A DNA stretch of 64,000 nucleotides from Chitinophagales bacterium (GTDB lineage: Bacteria > Bacteroidota > Bacteroidia > Chitinophagales > Chitinophagaceae): contig JAFLBJ010000001.1 in the NCBI GenBank assembly GCA_017303415.1, positions 1,364,001 to 1,428,000 of the forward strand, written 5' to 3'. Position 1 is the first letter of the stretch. Each line of letters starts with the position of its first letter. A program made the position numbers and the translations under genes. This document shows, piece by piece, positions 33,258 through 41,548 of this stretch. Under the pieces are notes generated by a model. That model saw only the letters and a program-made list of their open reading frames with translations. It had not been told where the DNA came from and searched no databases.

Positions 33258-34505
33258 ATGATGGACCTACTACGATTCATAACCGCCGGAAGTGTAGATG
33301 ATGGGAAGAGCACCCTGATCGGGCGTCTGCTTTTTGATAGCAAGAACATCATGGTGGATCAACTTGAAGCACTCGAGCGCTCTACCAAGAATATGGAAGC
33401 CGGGCAGGTTGACCTGGCCTTGCTTACAGATGGTTTACGGGCGGAGCGTGAGCAGGGGATCACCATTGATGTGGCCTATCGCTATTTTACAACCCCACAG
33501 CGCAAGTTCATTATTGCCGATGCGCCCGGACACGTACAATATACCCGCAACATGATCACAGGTGCATCAAATGCCCAACTCATGATCGTGTTGATCGATG
33601 CCCGGCAGGGTGTGGTGGAGCAAACACGTCGCCATTCCATCATTGCATCGCTTTTACAAATACCACATATTGTTGTGGCCATCAATAAAATGGACCTGGT
33701 GGAATTCTCCCAGGATGTCTACAACAATATCGTGATCGAATATGCCAAAGTGGCCCAGCAGTTGGGGTTAAAACAGGTGACCTATATTCCCATCAGTGCT
33801 TTGCTGGGCGATAATATCGTTGATCCTTCTACCGTGATGACCTGGTATGAGGGAAGGCCACTCTTGCAATTTTTGGAAGAAGTGGAAGTTAAAGACGATA
33901 TCAATCTGGCTGATCCACGTTTTCAGGTGCAATTTGTAATACGTCCCCAAACAGAAGAATTACATGATTACCGGGGCTATGCCGGCTCGGTCATCAGTGG
34001 GATCTACCGAAAGGGTGATAAGGTGACCGTTCTGCCGCAAGGACTGGAATCCACCATAAAAAAATTGGAGATCGCCGGTGAGGAAGTGGAGGAACTTTTT
34101 GCACCTCAGGCCGGAGTCATTCACCTGGCTGATGATATTGATATTAGCCGGGGTGACAGCATTGTAAGATCCGATAATCTCCCACAGGTAAATAATGAGA
34201 TAGAAGTCCTGCTGTGCTGGATGGATGAAAAGCCTCTTCAGCCCGGTAACAAATATTTAATACAACACAATAGCCGTCTGGTCCGGGCTGTCGTTCGCCA
34301 AATAGCCTATAAGCTGGATGTAAATACCCTTCAGCAGATTCCGGTGGAGAATGGAGTGAGACTCAACGAGGTAGTAAAGGCCGTGATCAAAACAGCTTCG
34401 CCGCTTGTATATGATCGTTTCGACCGGCTGAGTGCCAACGGAAGTGCTGTATTGGTGGATGAAACCAGTAATAGTACGGTTGCCGCCGTTCTCTTGCAGC
34501 AGTAA
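33258..34505 (+). CDS. cysN: Sulfate adenylyltransferase subunit 1 (GTPase)
   Basis: A 415-residue elongation-factor-like GTPase that drives APS synthesis by CysD. P-loop GSVDDGKSTLIGRLL stands near residue 11, switch II DAPGHVQYTRNM and the base-specificity motif NKMDLVEF follow, with two beta-barrel domains after. ATG 33258 or the adjacent ATG 33261 (MDLLRFITAG) is the start; the frame is open upstream through heptad element C3, but that part is not homologous. No CysC kinase domain is fused at the C-terminus. Confidence 0.95.
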   Translation: MMDLLRFITAGSVDDGKSTLIGRLLFDSKNIMVDQLEALERSTKNMEAGQVDLALLTDGLRAEREQGITIDVAYRYFTTPQRKFIIADAPGHVQYTRNMITGASNAQLMIVLIDARQGVVEQTRRHSIIASLLQIPHIVVAINKMDLVEFSQDVYNNIVIEYAKVAQQLGLKQVTYIPISALLGDNIVDPSTVMTWYEGRPLLQFLEEVEVKDDINLADPRFQVQFVIRPQTEELHDYRGYAGSVISGIYRKGDKVTVLPQGLESTIKKLEIAGEEVEELFAPQAGVIHLADDIDISRGDSIVRSDNLPQVNNEIEVLLCWMDEKPLQPGNKYLIQHNSRLVRAVVRQIAYKLDVNTLQQIPVENGVRLNEVVKAVIKTASPLVYDRFDRLSANGSAVLVDETSNSTVAAVLLQQ

Positions 34506-34541
34506 GACGGTTATGGGTGTCTTATTAGGAAAGTACCGTGT

Positions 34542-35354
34542 ATGACAACTTCAATGGAAAGAGGATATGTGATTTTGGCGGGGGCAGGTCCTGGTGATGA
34601 GGAACTCATCACGGTCAAATTGCAAAAACAACTCGAAGAAGCAGAGGTCATTATCACTGACCGGCTTGTGAATCCTCGTATCATCTCCCGCTTTGCAAAC
34701 CCTCAGGCAGAAATTCTTTTTGCCGGAAAACAGGGCTATAATTCCGGTTCCTTTGTTCAGGAGGAAGTAACAGCCCTGATGATTCAACAGGCGCAGAAAG
34801 GAAGAAAAGTGTTACGCCTAAAAGGCGGTGATACAGCAATCTTCAGCAATATGCTGGATGAATTGGAAGCATTGGTTGAAGCAGGTATTCCCTATGAAAT
34901 CATTCCAGGGGTAACGGCCGCGAGTGGCGCCTCTGCTTATACAGGTATCCCGCTTACAGCCCGGCAACATGCCCAGGCTGTACAGTTCCTTACGTTTAAT
35001 CCCAACAGCCAGTACAACCCGGAACGCTGGAAACAATTGGCCAATACCAATGATACCCTTGTGTTCTATATGGCCTCTAAGAATATTGCCGGACTGGTTG
35101 AATTACTCCTTCGTTATTCCCGGCAACCCTCCACACCGCTGGCTGTGATCGAACAAGCTACAACGGTCTATCAGCAGGTCCATACCAGTACCCTGGAGAC
35201 GGCCACACTTGAGTTCGCTAATATGGAATTCAGTTCCCCCTCCCTGGTCATCATCGGGCAGGTTGTATCCCTTTATACCCCCTTTCACTGGTTTAACCCA
35301 GCCGCCCCGGGGCCCGGGTCGGTGTTTACAGAGATCGAGAATCGGGAAGCGTGA
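34542..35354 (+). CDS. cobA: Uroporphyrinogen-III C-methyltransferase
   Basis: A 270-residue SUMT that methylates uroporphyrinogen III twice to precorrin-2, the first committed step to siroheme. Family motifs are VILAGAGPGDEELITVK, VLRLKGGDTAIFSNMLDE and IPGVTAASGASAYTGIPLT. It follows cysN by 36 bases. Its product is the substrate of the Met8-like domain encoded at 41549-43021. The TGA stop lies inside the first unit of heptad element B3. Confidence 0.95.
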   Translation: MTTSMERGYVILAGAGPGDEELITVKLQKQLEEAEVIITDRLVNPRIISRFANPQAEILFAGKQGYNSGSFVQEEVTALMIQQAQKGRKVLRLKGGDTAIFSNMLDELEALVEAGIPYEIIPGVTAASGASAYTGIPLTARQHAQAVQFLTFNPNSQYNPERWKQLANTNDTLVFYMASKNIAGLVELLLRYSRQPSTPLAVIEQATTVYQQVHTSTLETATLEFANMEFSSPSLVIIGQVVSLYTPFHWFNPAAPGPGSVFTEIENREA

Positions 35355-35562
35355 GACGTGAGACGTGAAGCGCGAGAGGTGAAACGTGAGACGTGAGACG
35401 TGAATCGTGAGAGGTGAAACGTGAAGCGTGAGACGTGAAACGTGAGACGTGAAACGTGAGTAGTGACTCTCCACTGATTCACTATTCACTATTCACAATT
35501 CACCCCTCACCTCTCACGTCTCACGAAACTCACGCCTCACGCCTCACGCCTCCCGCCTCACA
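35351..35562. repeat. Heptad element B3 (type B), shared by two gene ends
   Basis: About 30 units. The left half is GTGAGAC, GTGAAGC, GTGAAAC and GTGAATC variants; the right half is their reverse complement (ATTCACT, TCTCACG, CCTCACG), with one 2-base insertion. The first unit contains the cobA TGA stop. The right end encodes the last six codons and stop of the convergent sulfite reductase (35544-35562). Confidence 0.92.
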
Positions 35563-37622
35563 AACTCCTCCGCCTCGCCCAAATACTTTTTCGCAAATGC
35601 TTCAGTCGCAGGTTCCTTGTTGATCGCCAACACTGCTTCCTGGAAGGAAGGCCTGGCAGTATATTTTCCATTCTGGGTAAAATGAATATCAAAATCACGA
35701 AGTATGCCATGCTGGGTATTGCATTGAACACCTTCTTTGAGGAGTAAGGCCTTGGCAGCATGCACCTGTGCGCTATAGGCATGATAAACGGCATCGGCCC
35801 AGGCTCCGCTTTCGATACATTCCCTGGCAAGCGTGATTTTCTCTTCGGCTTCCAGAAAAAGAGTAGAGACCAGATCGATCATTACACCTGCACATTCCCC
35901 CACTCCAATAGCGGTAGCGAATTTTTCACGCTGCCCCCAATCAATAAAGTCCTCATCGAGTAAGGTATCGAGATTGGCCAGTGGTTTGAGCAGCTCATAA
36001 AAATATTTATCACCCAATCGCAGTACAAAGGCATCATACCGCTCACCTTCAAGGGCATTGGCTTTGAAATCATTTAACAGGGTGCGAAGCACTTCCGGCG
36101 CCCGCTTGCTAGGTACCTTGAGAATTTTATCGGCTATCCGGCCTTCTCCACTGCCGATCACACCACCACCCACCAGCACCTGAAGGGCCGGTAATACATG
36201 GCCCTTGGCTTTCAGGGAGGAACCATGAAAACCAATAGAGGCAATGCCATGCTGTCCACAGCTGTTCATACAACCACTGATCTTTACACTCAGGCTTTTA
36301 TCATACAGCAATTCAGGATATTCTTCTTCGATCAATTCGGCGAGGGCCAGGGCCGTCCCGGTACTGTTGCTGATTCCCAGGTTACAGGTATCGGTACCCG
36401 GGCAACTGGTGATGTCGGCTACGCTCCCAAATCCGGCAGCGGCCAGGTTCTCTTTCGATAATACCTGGAAGATATAAGGGAGGGATGCTTCCTGTACAAA
36501 CCGGAACTGAAGTCCCTGATTGATCGTTACGCGGACATCATCGGCGATCACTTCCCGCAAATCAGCGATCAGCTGACGACTGGTTGTGCTACTGATATTA
36601 CCATTGGGAACACGCACATATACGGCATAGTAACCTGCTTGTTTTTGCGGTACCACATTCGTGGCTTTCCAACGCTCAAAGGCAAAGGCCTGGTCAACAG
36701 GGAGGGATACGGGTTCAAAAACGGGCTTGGGTATAGGAGGTAGTTGACTCTCCCGACCCGGTATGGTGTACCGGGGAAAGGTTAGTGCGAGTTGTTCTTC
36801 CGTGACCAGGGTATTAAAGGCATCAATGCCAATTTTCTGTATAAGGAATTTGATCCGGGCCTTATGCCGGCTATTGCGTTCACCATGCCGGTCAAATACC
36901 CGCAGGACTGCCTCTACATAGGGCACAAGTAATTCTTCTTCCAGAAATTCATGGGTGGTGACCGCCAGGTGTGGTTGAGCGCCAAGTCCTCCGCCAATAA
37001 CAATTTTAAATCCTCTTTTTAATTCTCCATTGATCTCCCGGACCCGGGGAATGGCACCCAGGTCATGCATAAAGGTCAAGGCTGTATCTCTTTCTGAACT
37101 GCTGAAAGCGATCTTGAACTTACGCCCCATTTCCTGGCAAAAGGGTTTACGCAAAAAATATTCAAACAGGGCATGGGCATAGGGAGTTACATCAAAGGGC
37201 TCTTCGCTGTCGATACCCGCCATGTCCGAGGCAGTTATGTTTCGTACGGTATTACCACAGGCCTCGCGAATGGTAACGTCATCCTTTTCCAACTCCGCCC
37301 ACATCTCCGGGGTACGGTCCAAACTCACAAAGTGAATCTGTATATCCTGCCGCGTGGTCAGGTGCAGGTTGCCCGTAGAGTATTCATCCGATACATCACT
37401 GATCCGCCACCACTGTGCCAGCGTCATTTTACCATAGGGTAACTTGATCCTCACCATCTGTACACCCGGTTGCCGTTGGCCATATACGCCACGGGCGAGA
37501 CGCAAACTCCTGAATTTCTCCTCATCGATCTTCCCTTCCCGAAAGAGGAGGATCTTCCGCTCCAGTTCAAGGATGTCTTTTTCCACCAACGGGTTCTCCA
37601 GTTCCGTACGAAAACTCTGCAT
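35544..37622 (-). CDS. Sulfite reductase (siroheme, ferredoxin-type) fused to a HEPN domain
   Basis: A 692-residue protein. Residues 1-560 form the duplicated siroheme/[4Fe-4S] reductase fold. Cluster ligands are C407-x5-C413 (TSCPGTDTCNLG) and C451-x3-C455 (SGCMNSCGQHG), and basic substrate-binding segments (LTTRQDIQIHFV, RNITASDMAG) are present. It should reduce sulfite to sulfide with six electrons; nitrite is the alternative substrate in the family. Residues from about 565 on are a HEPN-like helical domain (WADAVYHAYSAQVHAAKALL) of unknown purpose in this context. It is transcribed away from the ALA synthase operon, and both promoters carry the shared palindrome. The last codons lie in heptad element B3. 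Confidence 0.93.
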   Translation of the reverse strand: MQSFRTELENPLVEKDILELERKILLFREGKIDEEKFRSLRLARGVYGQRQPGVQMVRIKLPYGKMTLAQWWRISDVSDEYSTGNLHLTTRQDIQIHFVSLDRTPEMWAELEKDDVTIREACGNTVRNITASDMAGIDSEEPFDVTPYAHALFEYFLRKPFCQEMGRKFKIAFSSSERDTALTFMHDLGAIPRVREINGELKRGFKIVIGGGLGAQPHLAVTTHEFLEEELLVPYVEAVLRVFDRHGERNSRHKARIKFLIQKIGIDAFNTLVTEEQLALTFPRYTIPGRESQLPPIPKPVFEPVSLPVDQAFAFERWKATNVVPQKQAGYYAVYVRVPNGNISSTTSRQLIADLREVIADDVRVTINQGLQFRFVQEASLPYIFQVLSKENLAAAGFGSVADITSCPGTDTCNLGISNSTGTALALAELIEEEYPELLYDKSLSVKISGCMNSCGQHGIASIGFHGSSLKAKGHVLPALQVLVGGGVIGSGEGRIADKILKVPSKRAPEVLRTLLNDFKANALEGERYDAFVLRLGDKYFYELLKPLANLDTLLDEDFIDWGQREKFATAIGVGECAGVMIDLVSTLFLEAEEKITLARECIESGAWADAVYHAYSAQVHAAKALLLKEGVQCNTQHGILRDFDIHFTQNGKYTARPSFQEAVLAINKEPATEAFAKKYLGEAEEFVRREA

Positions 37623-37698
37623 ACCAGGTTATTTTGATTTAACGACGTATTGAAACCTTGCTAACGATTTAAGGATAGCAGGATATATATACACTAAT

Positions 37699-37719
37699 AA
37701 TCTACTATTTGAGTAGACT
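37699..37719. promoter_or_regulatory. Sulfur-regulon operator copy 3 (sulfite reductase)
   Basis: AATCTACT (37699-37706), spacer ATTTG, AGTAGACT (37712-37719): an inverted repeat with one mismatch in 8 pairs. It lies 77 bases upstream of the leftward sulfite reductase start. Confidence 0.7.
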
Positions 37720-37821
37720 ATTCAAAATTAAGGTGAGCGCCCCGCACCACAAAATAATATTCTGTTATAAAGCCAACTAACCACCGTTTGTATCAACAGA
37801 TTAATTTGGGTGGGGTTAATT

Positions 37822-37842
37822 AGTCTACTATTTTTGTAGGAT
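37822..37842. promoter_or_regulatory. Sulfur-regulon operator copy 4 (ALA synthase operon)
   Basis: AGTCTACT (37822-37829) plus a weaker right half TGTAGGAT (37835-37842, 5 of 8). The exact -7 box TATTTTTG (37829-37836) is embedded in it, so binding and transcription should exclude each other. The ALA synthase ATG follows at 37855. Confidence 0.65.
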
Positions 37843-37854
37843 ATAAAAATATTC

Positions 37855-39096
37855 ATGTACCGGGAGTTATTGGAGCAAAAGTTGGAGTCATTGAAGCAGG
37901 AGGGGCGTTACCGCTATTTCCTGGAGGTGAATAAGAGCGCCCAGCATTTCCCCCAGTTTTATTACGAGGGTAAGGATGGTGCCAGGCGAAGTGCTGTGAA
38001 CTGGTGCAGCAATGATTACCTGGGCATGAGTACACGCGAAGAAGTGATCGGTCGATTGTCATATGCGGGTTACCGGGCGGGAGCCGGAAGCGGGGGTACA
38101 CGCAATATTTCCGGTACTACGGTGTACCATCTGGAGCTGGAGAAACTCCTGGCCCGATGGCATAAAAAGGAAGCGGCCCTGCTTTTCAATGGGGCTTACC
38201 AGGCCAATCTCACTACGCTTCAAACCTTGGCGAGGCATATCGATGGACTTGTTTTCTTTTCGGATGAAAGAAACCATGCATCCATTATTGAAGGCATGCG
38301 CGGGTGCAAGAATAAAAAATTCATTTTCCGCCATAATGATGTGGTGCATTTAGAATCATTGCTTCGTTCCCTGCCGGTAGATACTCCGAAGCTGATCGTT
38401 TTTGAATCGGTCTATTCCATGAGTGGATCGATTGCGCCCGTGAAAGAGATCATTGAGTTGGCCAAAAAATACCAGGCGCTTACCTATGTTGATGAAGTAC
38501 ATGCGGTGGGTTTGTATGGGCCCGAAGGAGCTGGTATATTGGAACGCGAAGGACTTCAATCGGAAATCGATATTTTAAATGGTACACTATCCAAAGCCAT
38601 CGGTGTATTTGGGGGATATATAACCGGGGCTAACTACCTCATCGATTTTGTTCGCAGTCATGCCCCCGGATTTATTTTTACTACTTCATTGCCCCCTGCC
38701 ATTTGCAGTGCCGCGCATAAAAGTATCTCGCTGATACAGGATGCTGATCGGAATTTGCTATTTACAAAGGTGGAAGCATTGCGCGAAGCGCTTACCCGGG
38801 AAGGTGTACACTTTTTATCCAATCCTTCCCATATCACTATTGTGCCGGTTCCCGGTGCTGATGCTTGCAGACAGGTTGCCGACCGATTGTTAAGCGAACA
38901 GGGCATTTATTTACAACCTATTAATTACCCCACCGTACCGGTTGGAGAAGAATGTTTGCGCCTTATTGTTACGGCGCGACATGAGACCCGTCATATTCAA
39001 CACCTGGCATATAGCTTAAAAAAAATATTGCATGGCAACAATCAGGCTGACCGGACGCGCTTCCGCGCTCTCCCGCTGGCAGATGGAGATCGTTAG
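37855..39096 (+). CDS. hemA: 5-aminolevulinate synthase (Shemin pathway)
   Basis: A 413-residue PLP enzyme that condenses glycine and succinyl-CoA to 5-aminolevulinate. ALAS features along its whole length are the N-terminal LKQEGRYRYFLEV, VNWCSNDYLGM (about 48-58), AGAGSGGTRNISGTT (75-89), SDERNHASIIEGMR, VDEVHAVGLYGPEGAG (212-227), NGTLSKAIGVFGGYI with the PLP lysine K247, PGFIFTTSLPP, and QPINYPTVPVGEE (354-366). The last motif separates it from the related BioF and 2-amino-3-ketobutyrate ligase. ALAS is typical of Alphaproteobacteria and mitochondria, whereas Bacteroidota usually make ALA from glutamyl-tRNA, so transfer is likely. It heads an operon overlapping the next gene by 65 bases. 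Confidence 0.92.
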   Translation: MYRELLEQKLESLKQEGRYRYFLEVNKSAQHFPQFYYEGKDGARRSAVNWCSNDYLGMSTREEVIGRLSYAGYRAGAGSGGTRNISGTTVYHLELEKLLARWHKKEAALLFNGAYQANLTTLQTLARHIDGLVFFSDERNHASIIEGMRGCKNKKFIFRHNDVVHLESLLRSLPVDTPKLIVFESVYSMSGSIAPVKEIIELAKKYQALTYVDEVHAVGLYGPEGAGILEREGLQSEIDILNGTLSKAIGVFGGYITGANYLIDFVRSHAPGFIFTTSLPPAICSAAHKSISLIQDADRNLLFTKVEALREALTREGVHFLSNPSHITIVPVPGADACRQVADRLLSEQGIYLQPINYPTVPVGEECLRLIVTARHETRHIQHLAYSLKKILHGNNQADRTRFRALPLADGDR

Positions 39097-40558
39097 GCGG
39101 AAGATCGAAACGGCGATGCCGGGGCTAAAGGTTGAATTGGTTCCCCGTACCAGCCGGGGCGATCAGCTAAAGGATATTCCATTGCATACGGTAGAGGGAA
39201 CGGATTTTTTCACCCGTGAGATCATTGAAACCCTGGAAAGGGGGGAGGCCGATCTGGCTGTCCACTCTCTAAAGGATATGAGCAGTGCGCATTTTTTTGG
39301 CGACCACCATTTTGCCGTTGTTGATCGGGAGGATACCCATGATATTGCCCTGCTCCGATCCGGATGGGAGGAAAAAGTAAGTCGTGGTGAACCGATCACC
39401 ATTGGAACATGTTCACCACGTCGCGAAGAAATGGCCCTTGATTTTTTGCAAAAGGCACTTCCGCAACAATCGCTGCCGGTTCAAATTAAATCGAAGCCGA
39501 TTCGGGGAAATGTGGAGACCCGCTTGCGAAAACTTCACCTGGGAGAATTTGATGGCACCATTCTCGCAGCTGCCGGATTGAACCGTCTATGGCCGGAGAT
39601 AGAAGAGGCAATGAAGCAGTATGGATTTATCCGTATCGTATTACCCCTGTTGGATTGTGTTCCGGCTCCATGTCAGGGTGCAATCGTAGTGGAAGCCCTG
39701 CCAAATGCGGATAATGCTTCGGGTCTCTTGGAGGCCATTAATGATGAACAGATATGGGAGGATGCCGTGCGCGAAAAAATGACGGGTCTTCGCTACGGTC
39801 AGGGTTGCCTGCAACGATTTGGGGTGACCACGATCTATTACAATGGTGAAAAAACCACTTACGCAGCGGGGCGCGATGAATCGGGAATGGCATTTTCCCA
39901 TTTCAGCAACCTGCCTGATCCGGATTGGAAGGGTAAGACGATCTTCTCCAGCACCGATCATATGCGATCGTTTTATGATTATTCATTTTTCCCCGCACCC
40001 GATCTCATTAAAGAACCGGTGGTCTATGTTGCAAATTATAAGAGCCTCAGTGATCCCAGACACGGAGAGGACTGGGTTAATTTACTTAGCCATAAAAGAG
40101 TGTGGGCGGCTGGTAGTAAGACCTGGTTTGAATTAGCGGGGAAAGGTATCCAGGTAGAAGGTTGTGCCGATGCGTTGGGGTTGGAGAGCCTTATTCCCCT
40201 GTGGGAAAAACCGGTTCTTCAAATTAAGAAAGAAAATGTCCTGGTCTTAACCCATGCAAAAGCCGCCGGGCTTTGGAAGGAGAAGGGATGGAAAACCGCC
40301 ATCACGCATCAGTTGATTCCCCGGTATGTTCCCGAATTAGCCCAGGCCATCCGGGAAGCGGATGTGGTGTTCTGGACGAGTAAAGGACAGTATGAAATCT
40401 ATCAGAGGGAATTGAAACCAGGTGTTATTCATGCCTGTCCTTTTGGTGAAACCGCGCAGCAATTGAAACAGGCGGGACTCGCGCCCGTCGTATTTCCAAC
40501 GATCAAATCTTTTATACAATGGAGAAGATCTTCCAGCCCATCGGTCAACGCCGATTAA
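39032..40558 (+). CDS. hemC: Hydroxymethylbilane synthase fused to a HemD-like domain
   Basis: A 508-residue protein. Residues 1-290 are a divergent HemC: RLTGRASALSRWQM, VHSLKDMSSAH with the catalytic Asp82, TCSPRREEMA in place of the usual TSSLRRQAQ, IRGNVETRLRKLHLGEFDG, and Cys259 in QGCLQRFG for the dipyrromethane cofactor. The C-terminal part (about 300-508) looks like uroporphyrinogen-III synthase (KRVWAAGSKTWFELAGKG, ADVVFWTSKGQYEIYQ), although HemD is weakly conserved. Together the two domains would convert porphobilinogen to uroporphyrinogen III. The start lies 65 bases inside ALAS and the end overlaps hemB by 40, so the operon is strongly coupled. Confidence 0.87.
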   Translation: MATIRLTGRASALSRWQMEIVRRKIETAMPGLKVELVPRTSRGDQLKDIPLHTVEGTDFFTREIIETLERGEADLAVHSLKDMSSAHFFGDHHFAVVDREDTHDIALLRSGWEEKVSRGEPITIGTCSPRREEMALDFLQKALPQQSLPVQIKSKPIRGNVETRLRKLHLGEFDGTILAAAGLNRLWPEIEEAMKQYGFIRIVLPLLDCVPAPCQGAIVVEALPNADNASGLLEAINDEQIWEDAVREKMTGLRYGQGCLQRFGVTTIYYNGEKTTYAAGRDESGMAFSHFSNLPDPDWKGKTIFSSTDHMRSFYDYSFFPAPDLIKEPVVYVANYKSLSDPRHGEDWVNLLSHKRVWAAGSKTWFELAGKGIQVEGCADALGLESLIPLWEKPVLQIKKENVLVLTHAKAAGLWKEKGWKTAITHQLIPRYVPELAQAIREADVVFWTSKGQYEIYQRELKPGVIHACPFGETAQQLKQAGLAPVVFPTIKSFIQWRRSSSPSVNAD

Positions 40559-41523
40559 GGACGGGCACCCTCGTGAGAGAATTGGTGGCCGATGTACATC
40601 TGTCGCACAGGGCCTTTATCCAGCCTTTATTTGTTGAGGAAGGGATAGAGGAAAAGCGAACAGTAGAAGGCCTTCCCGGTATCTACGTGTTTCCAGCGGA
40701 TGAAATTGCCGGAGAGGTGACCGCGTGCATAGCGAACGGAATTCATAAATTCCTTCTGTTTCCCATTCCTGCAAAAAAGACAGCAGATCAATTTGACTTT
40801 ACTTTTGCCACTTCGGTGGTCCGCCGATTGAAAGCGGAATTTGGAGACGATATCTGGTTAGCGAGTGATCTATGTCTTTGCAGTTATACCACACATGGTC
40901 ATTGTGGCATTTTGGATAAAGACCATACCCGGTTGATCAATCATCTGACGGTAGACGTACTGACCCGGTATGCCCTTCAGTTAGCACAGGCAGGGGCCGA
41001 TTGTATCGCTCCCAGTGATATGACCGATGGACGGATCGGTTCGATACGGGCAGCACTGAACGCTATGGGTAAGGAAGCAGTGATGATCATGAGTTATGCA
41101 GCCAAGTTTAGTTCGCAATGGTATGGGCCGTTTCGGGATGCCTGTCACTCCGGACCAGGATTATTAGGATTTAAAGGATTGAAGGATAGGAGAACTTATC
41201 AGATTTCACCAAACAATGGTAGGGATTCGTTGGTCAGTGCGTTGCGTGATGCGGATGAAGGTGCGGATATTTTAATGGTGAAGCCGGCCACGCATTATGC
41301 CGACATCATTGTCCGATTAGCGGATGAGGTACGTAAACCCATTGCCGCCTATCATGTGAGTGGGGAATATGCGGCACTGGAATCCCTGGTGGAGAAGGGA
41401 TTGGCGAACCGGGCACTGGCGCATTTGGAAATATGGACCGCCCTGACAAGGGCCGGAGCTTCCATCATCATATCTTACGCCGCGAAAGAAGCTAAGGAAT
41501 GGATAAAAAGCCAGGAATATTAG
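40519..41523 (+). CDS. hemB: Porphobilinogen synthase (ALA dehydratase), zinc type
   Basis: A 334-residue HemB that joins two ALA molecules to porphobilinogen. The two Schiff-base lysines are K196 (MSYAAKFSSQWYGPFRDA) and K255 (ILMVKPATHY). The zinc-site cysteines C119, C121 and C129 (DLCLCSYTTHGHCG) mark the zinc-dependent type. Length is normal. It overlaps the HemC-HemD gene by 40 bases and precedes the siroheme-finishing gene by 25. Confidence 0.95.
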   Translation: MEKIFQPIGQRRLRTGTLVRELVADVHLSHRAFIQPLFVEEGIEEKRTVEGLPGIYVFPADEIAGEVTACIANGIHKFLLFPIPAKKTADQFDFTFATSVVRRLKAEFGDDIWLASDLCLCSYTTHGHCGILDKDHTRLINHLTVDVLTRYALQLAQAGADCIAPSDMTDGRIGSIRAALNAMGKEAVMIMSYAAKFSSQWYGPFRDACHSGPGLLGFKGLKDRRTYQISPNNGRDSLVSALRDADEGADILMVKPATHYADIIVRLADEVRKPIAAYHVSGEYAALESLVEKGLANRALAHLEIWTALTRAGASIIISYAAKEAKEWIKSQEY

Positions 41524-41548
41524 ATTTACTTTGCATGACCAGCTGATT

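Noticed and set aside
35103-35489. Minus-strand frames with SRLTSHVSR repeats
   Set aside because: They are heptad element B3 read through into antisense cobA sequence, with no protein family features.
37855-39096. Identification as BioF or 2-amino-3-ketobutyrate CoA ligase
   Set aside because: The QPINYPTVP motif, the N-terminal EGRYR segment and the haem-gene context fit ALA synthase better.
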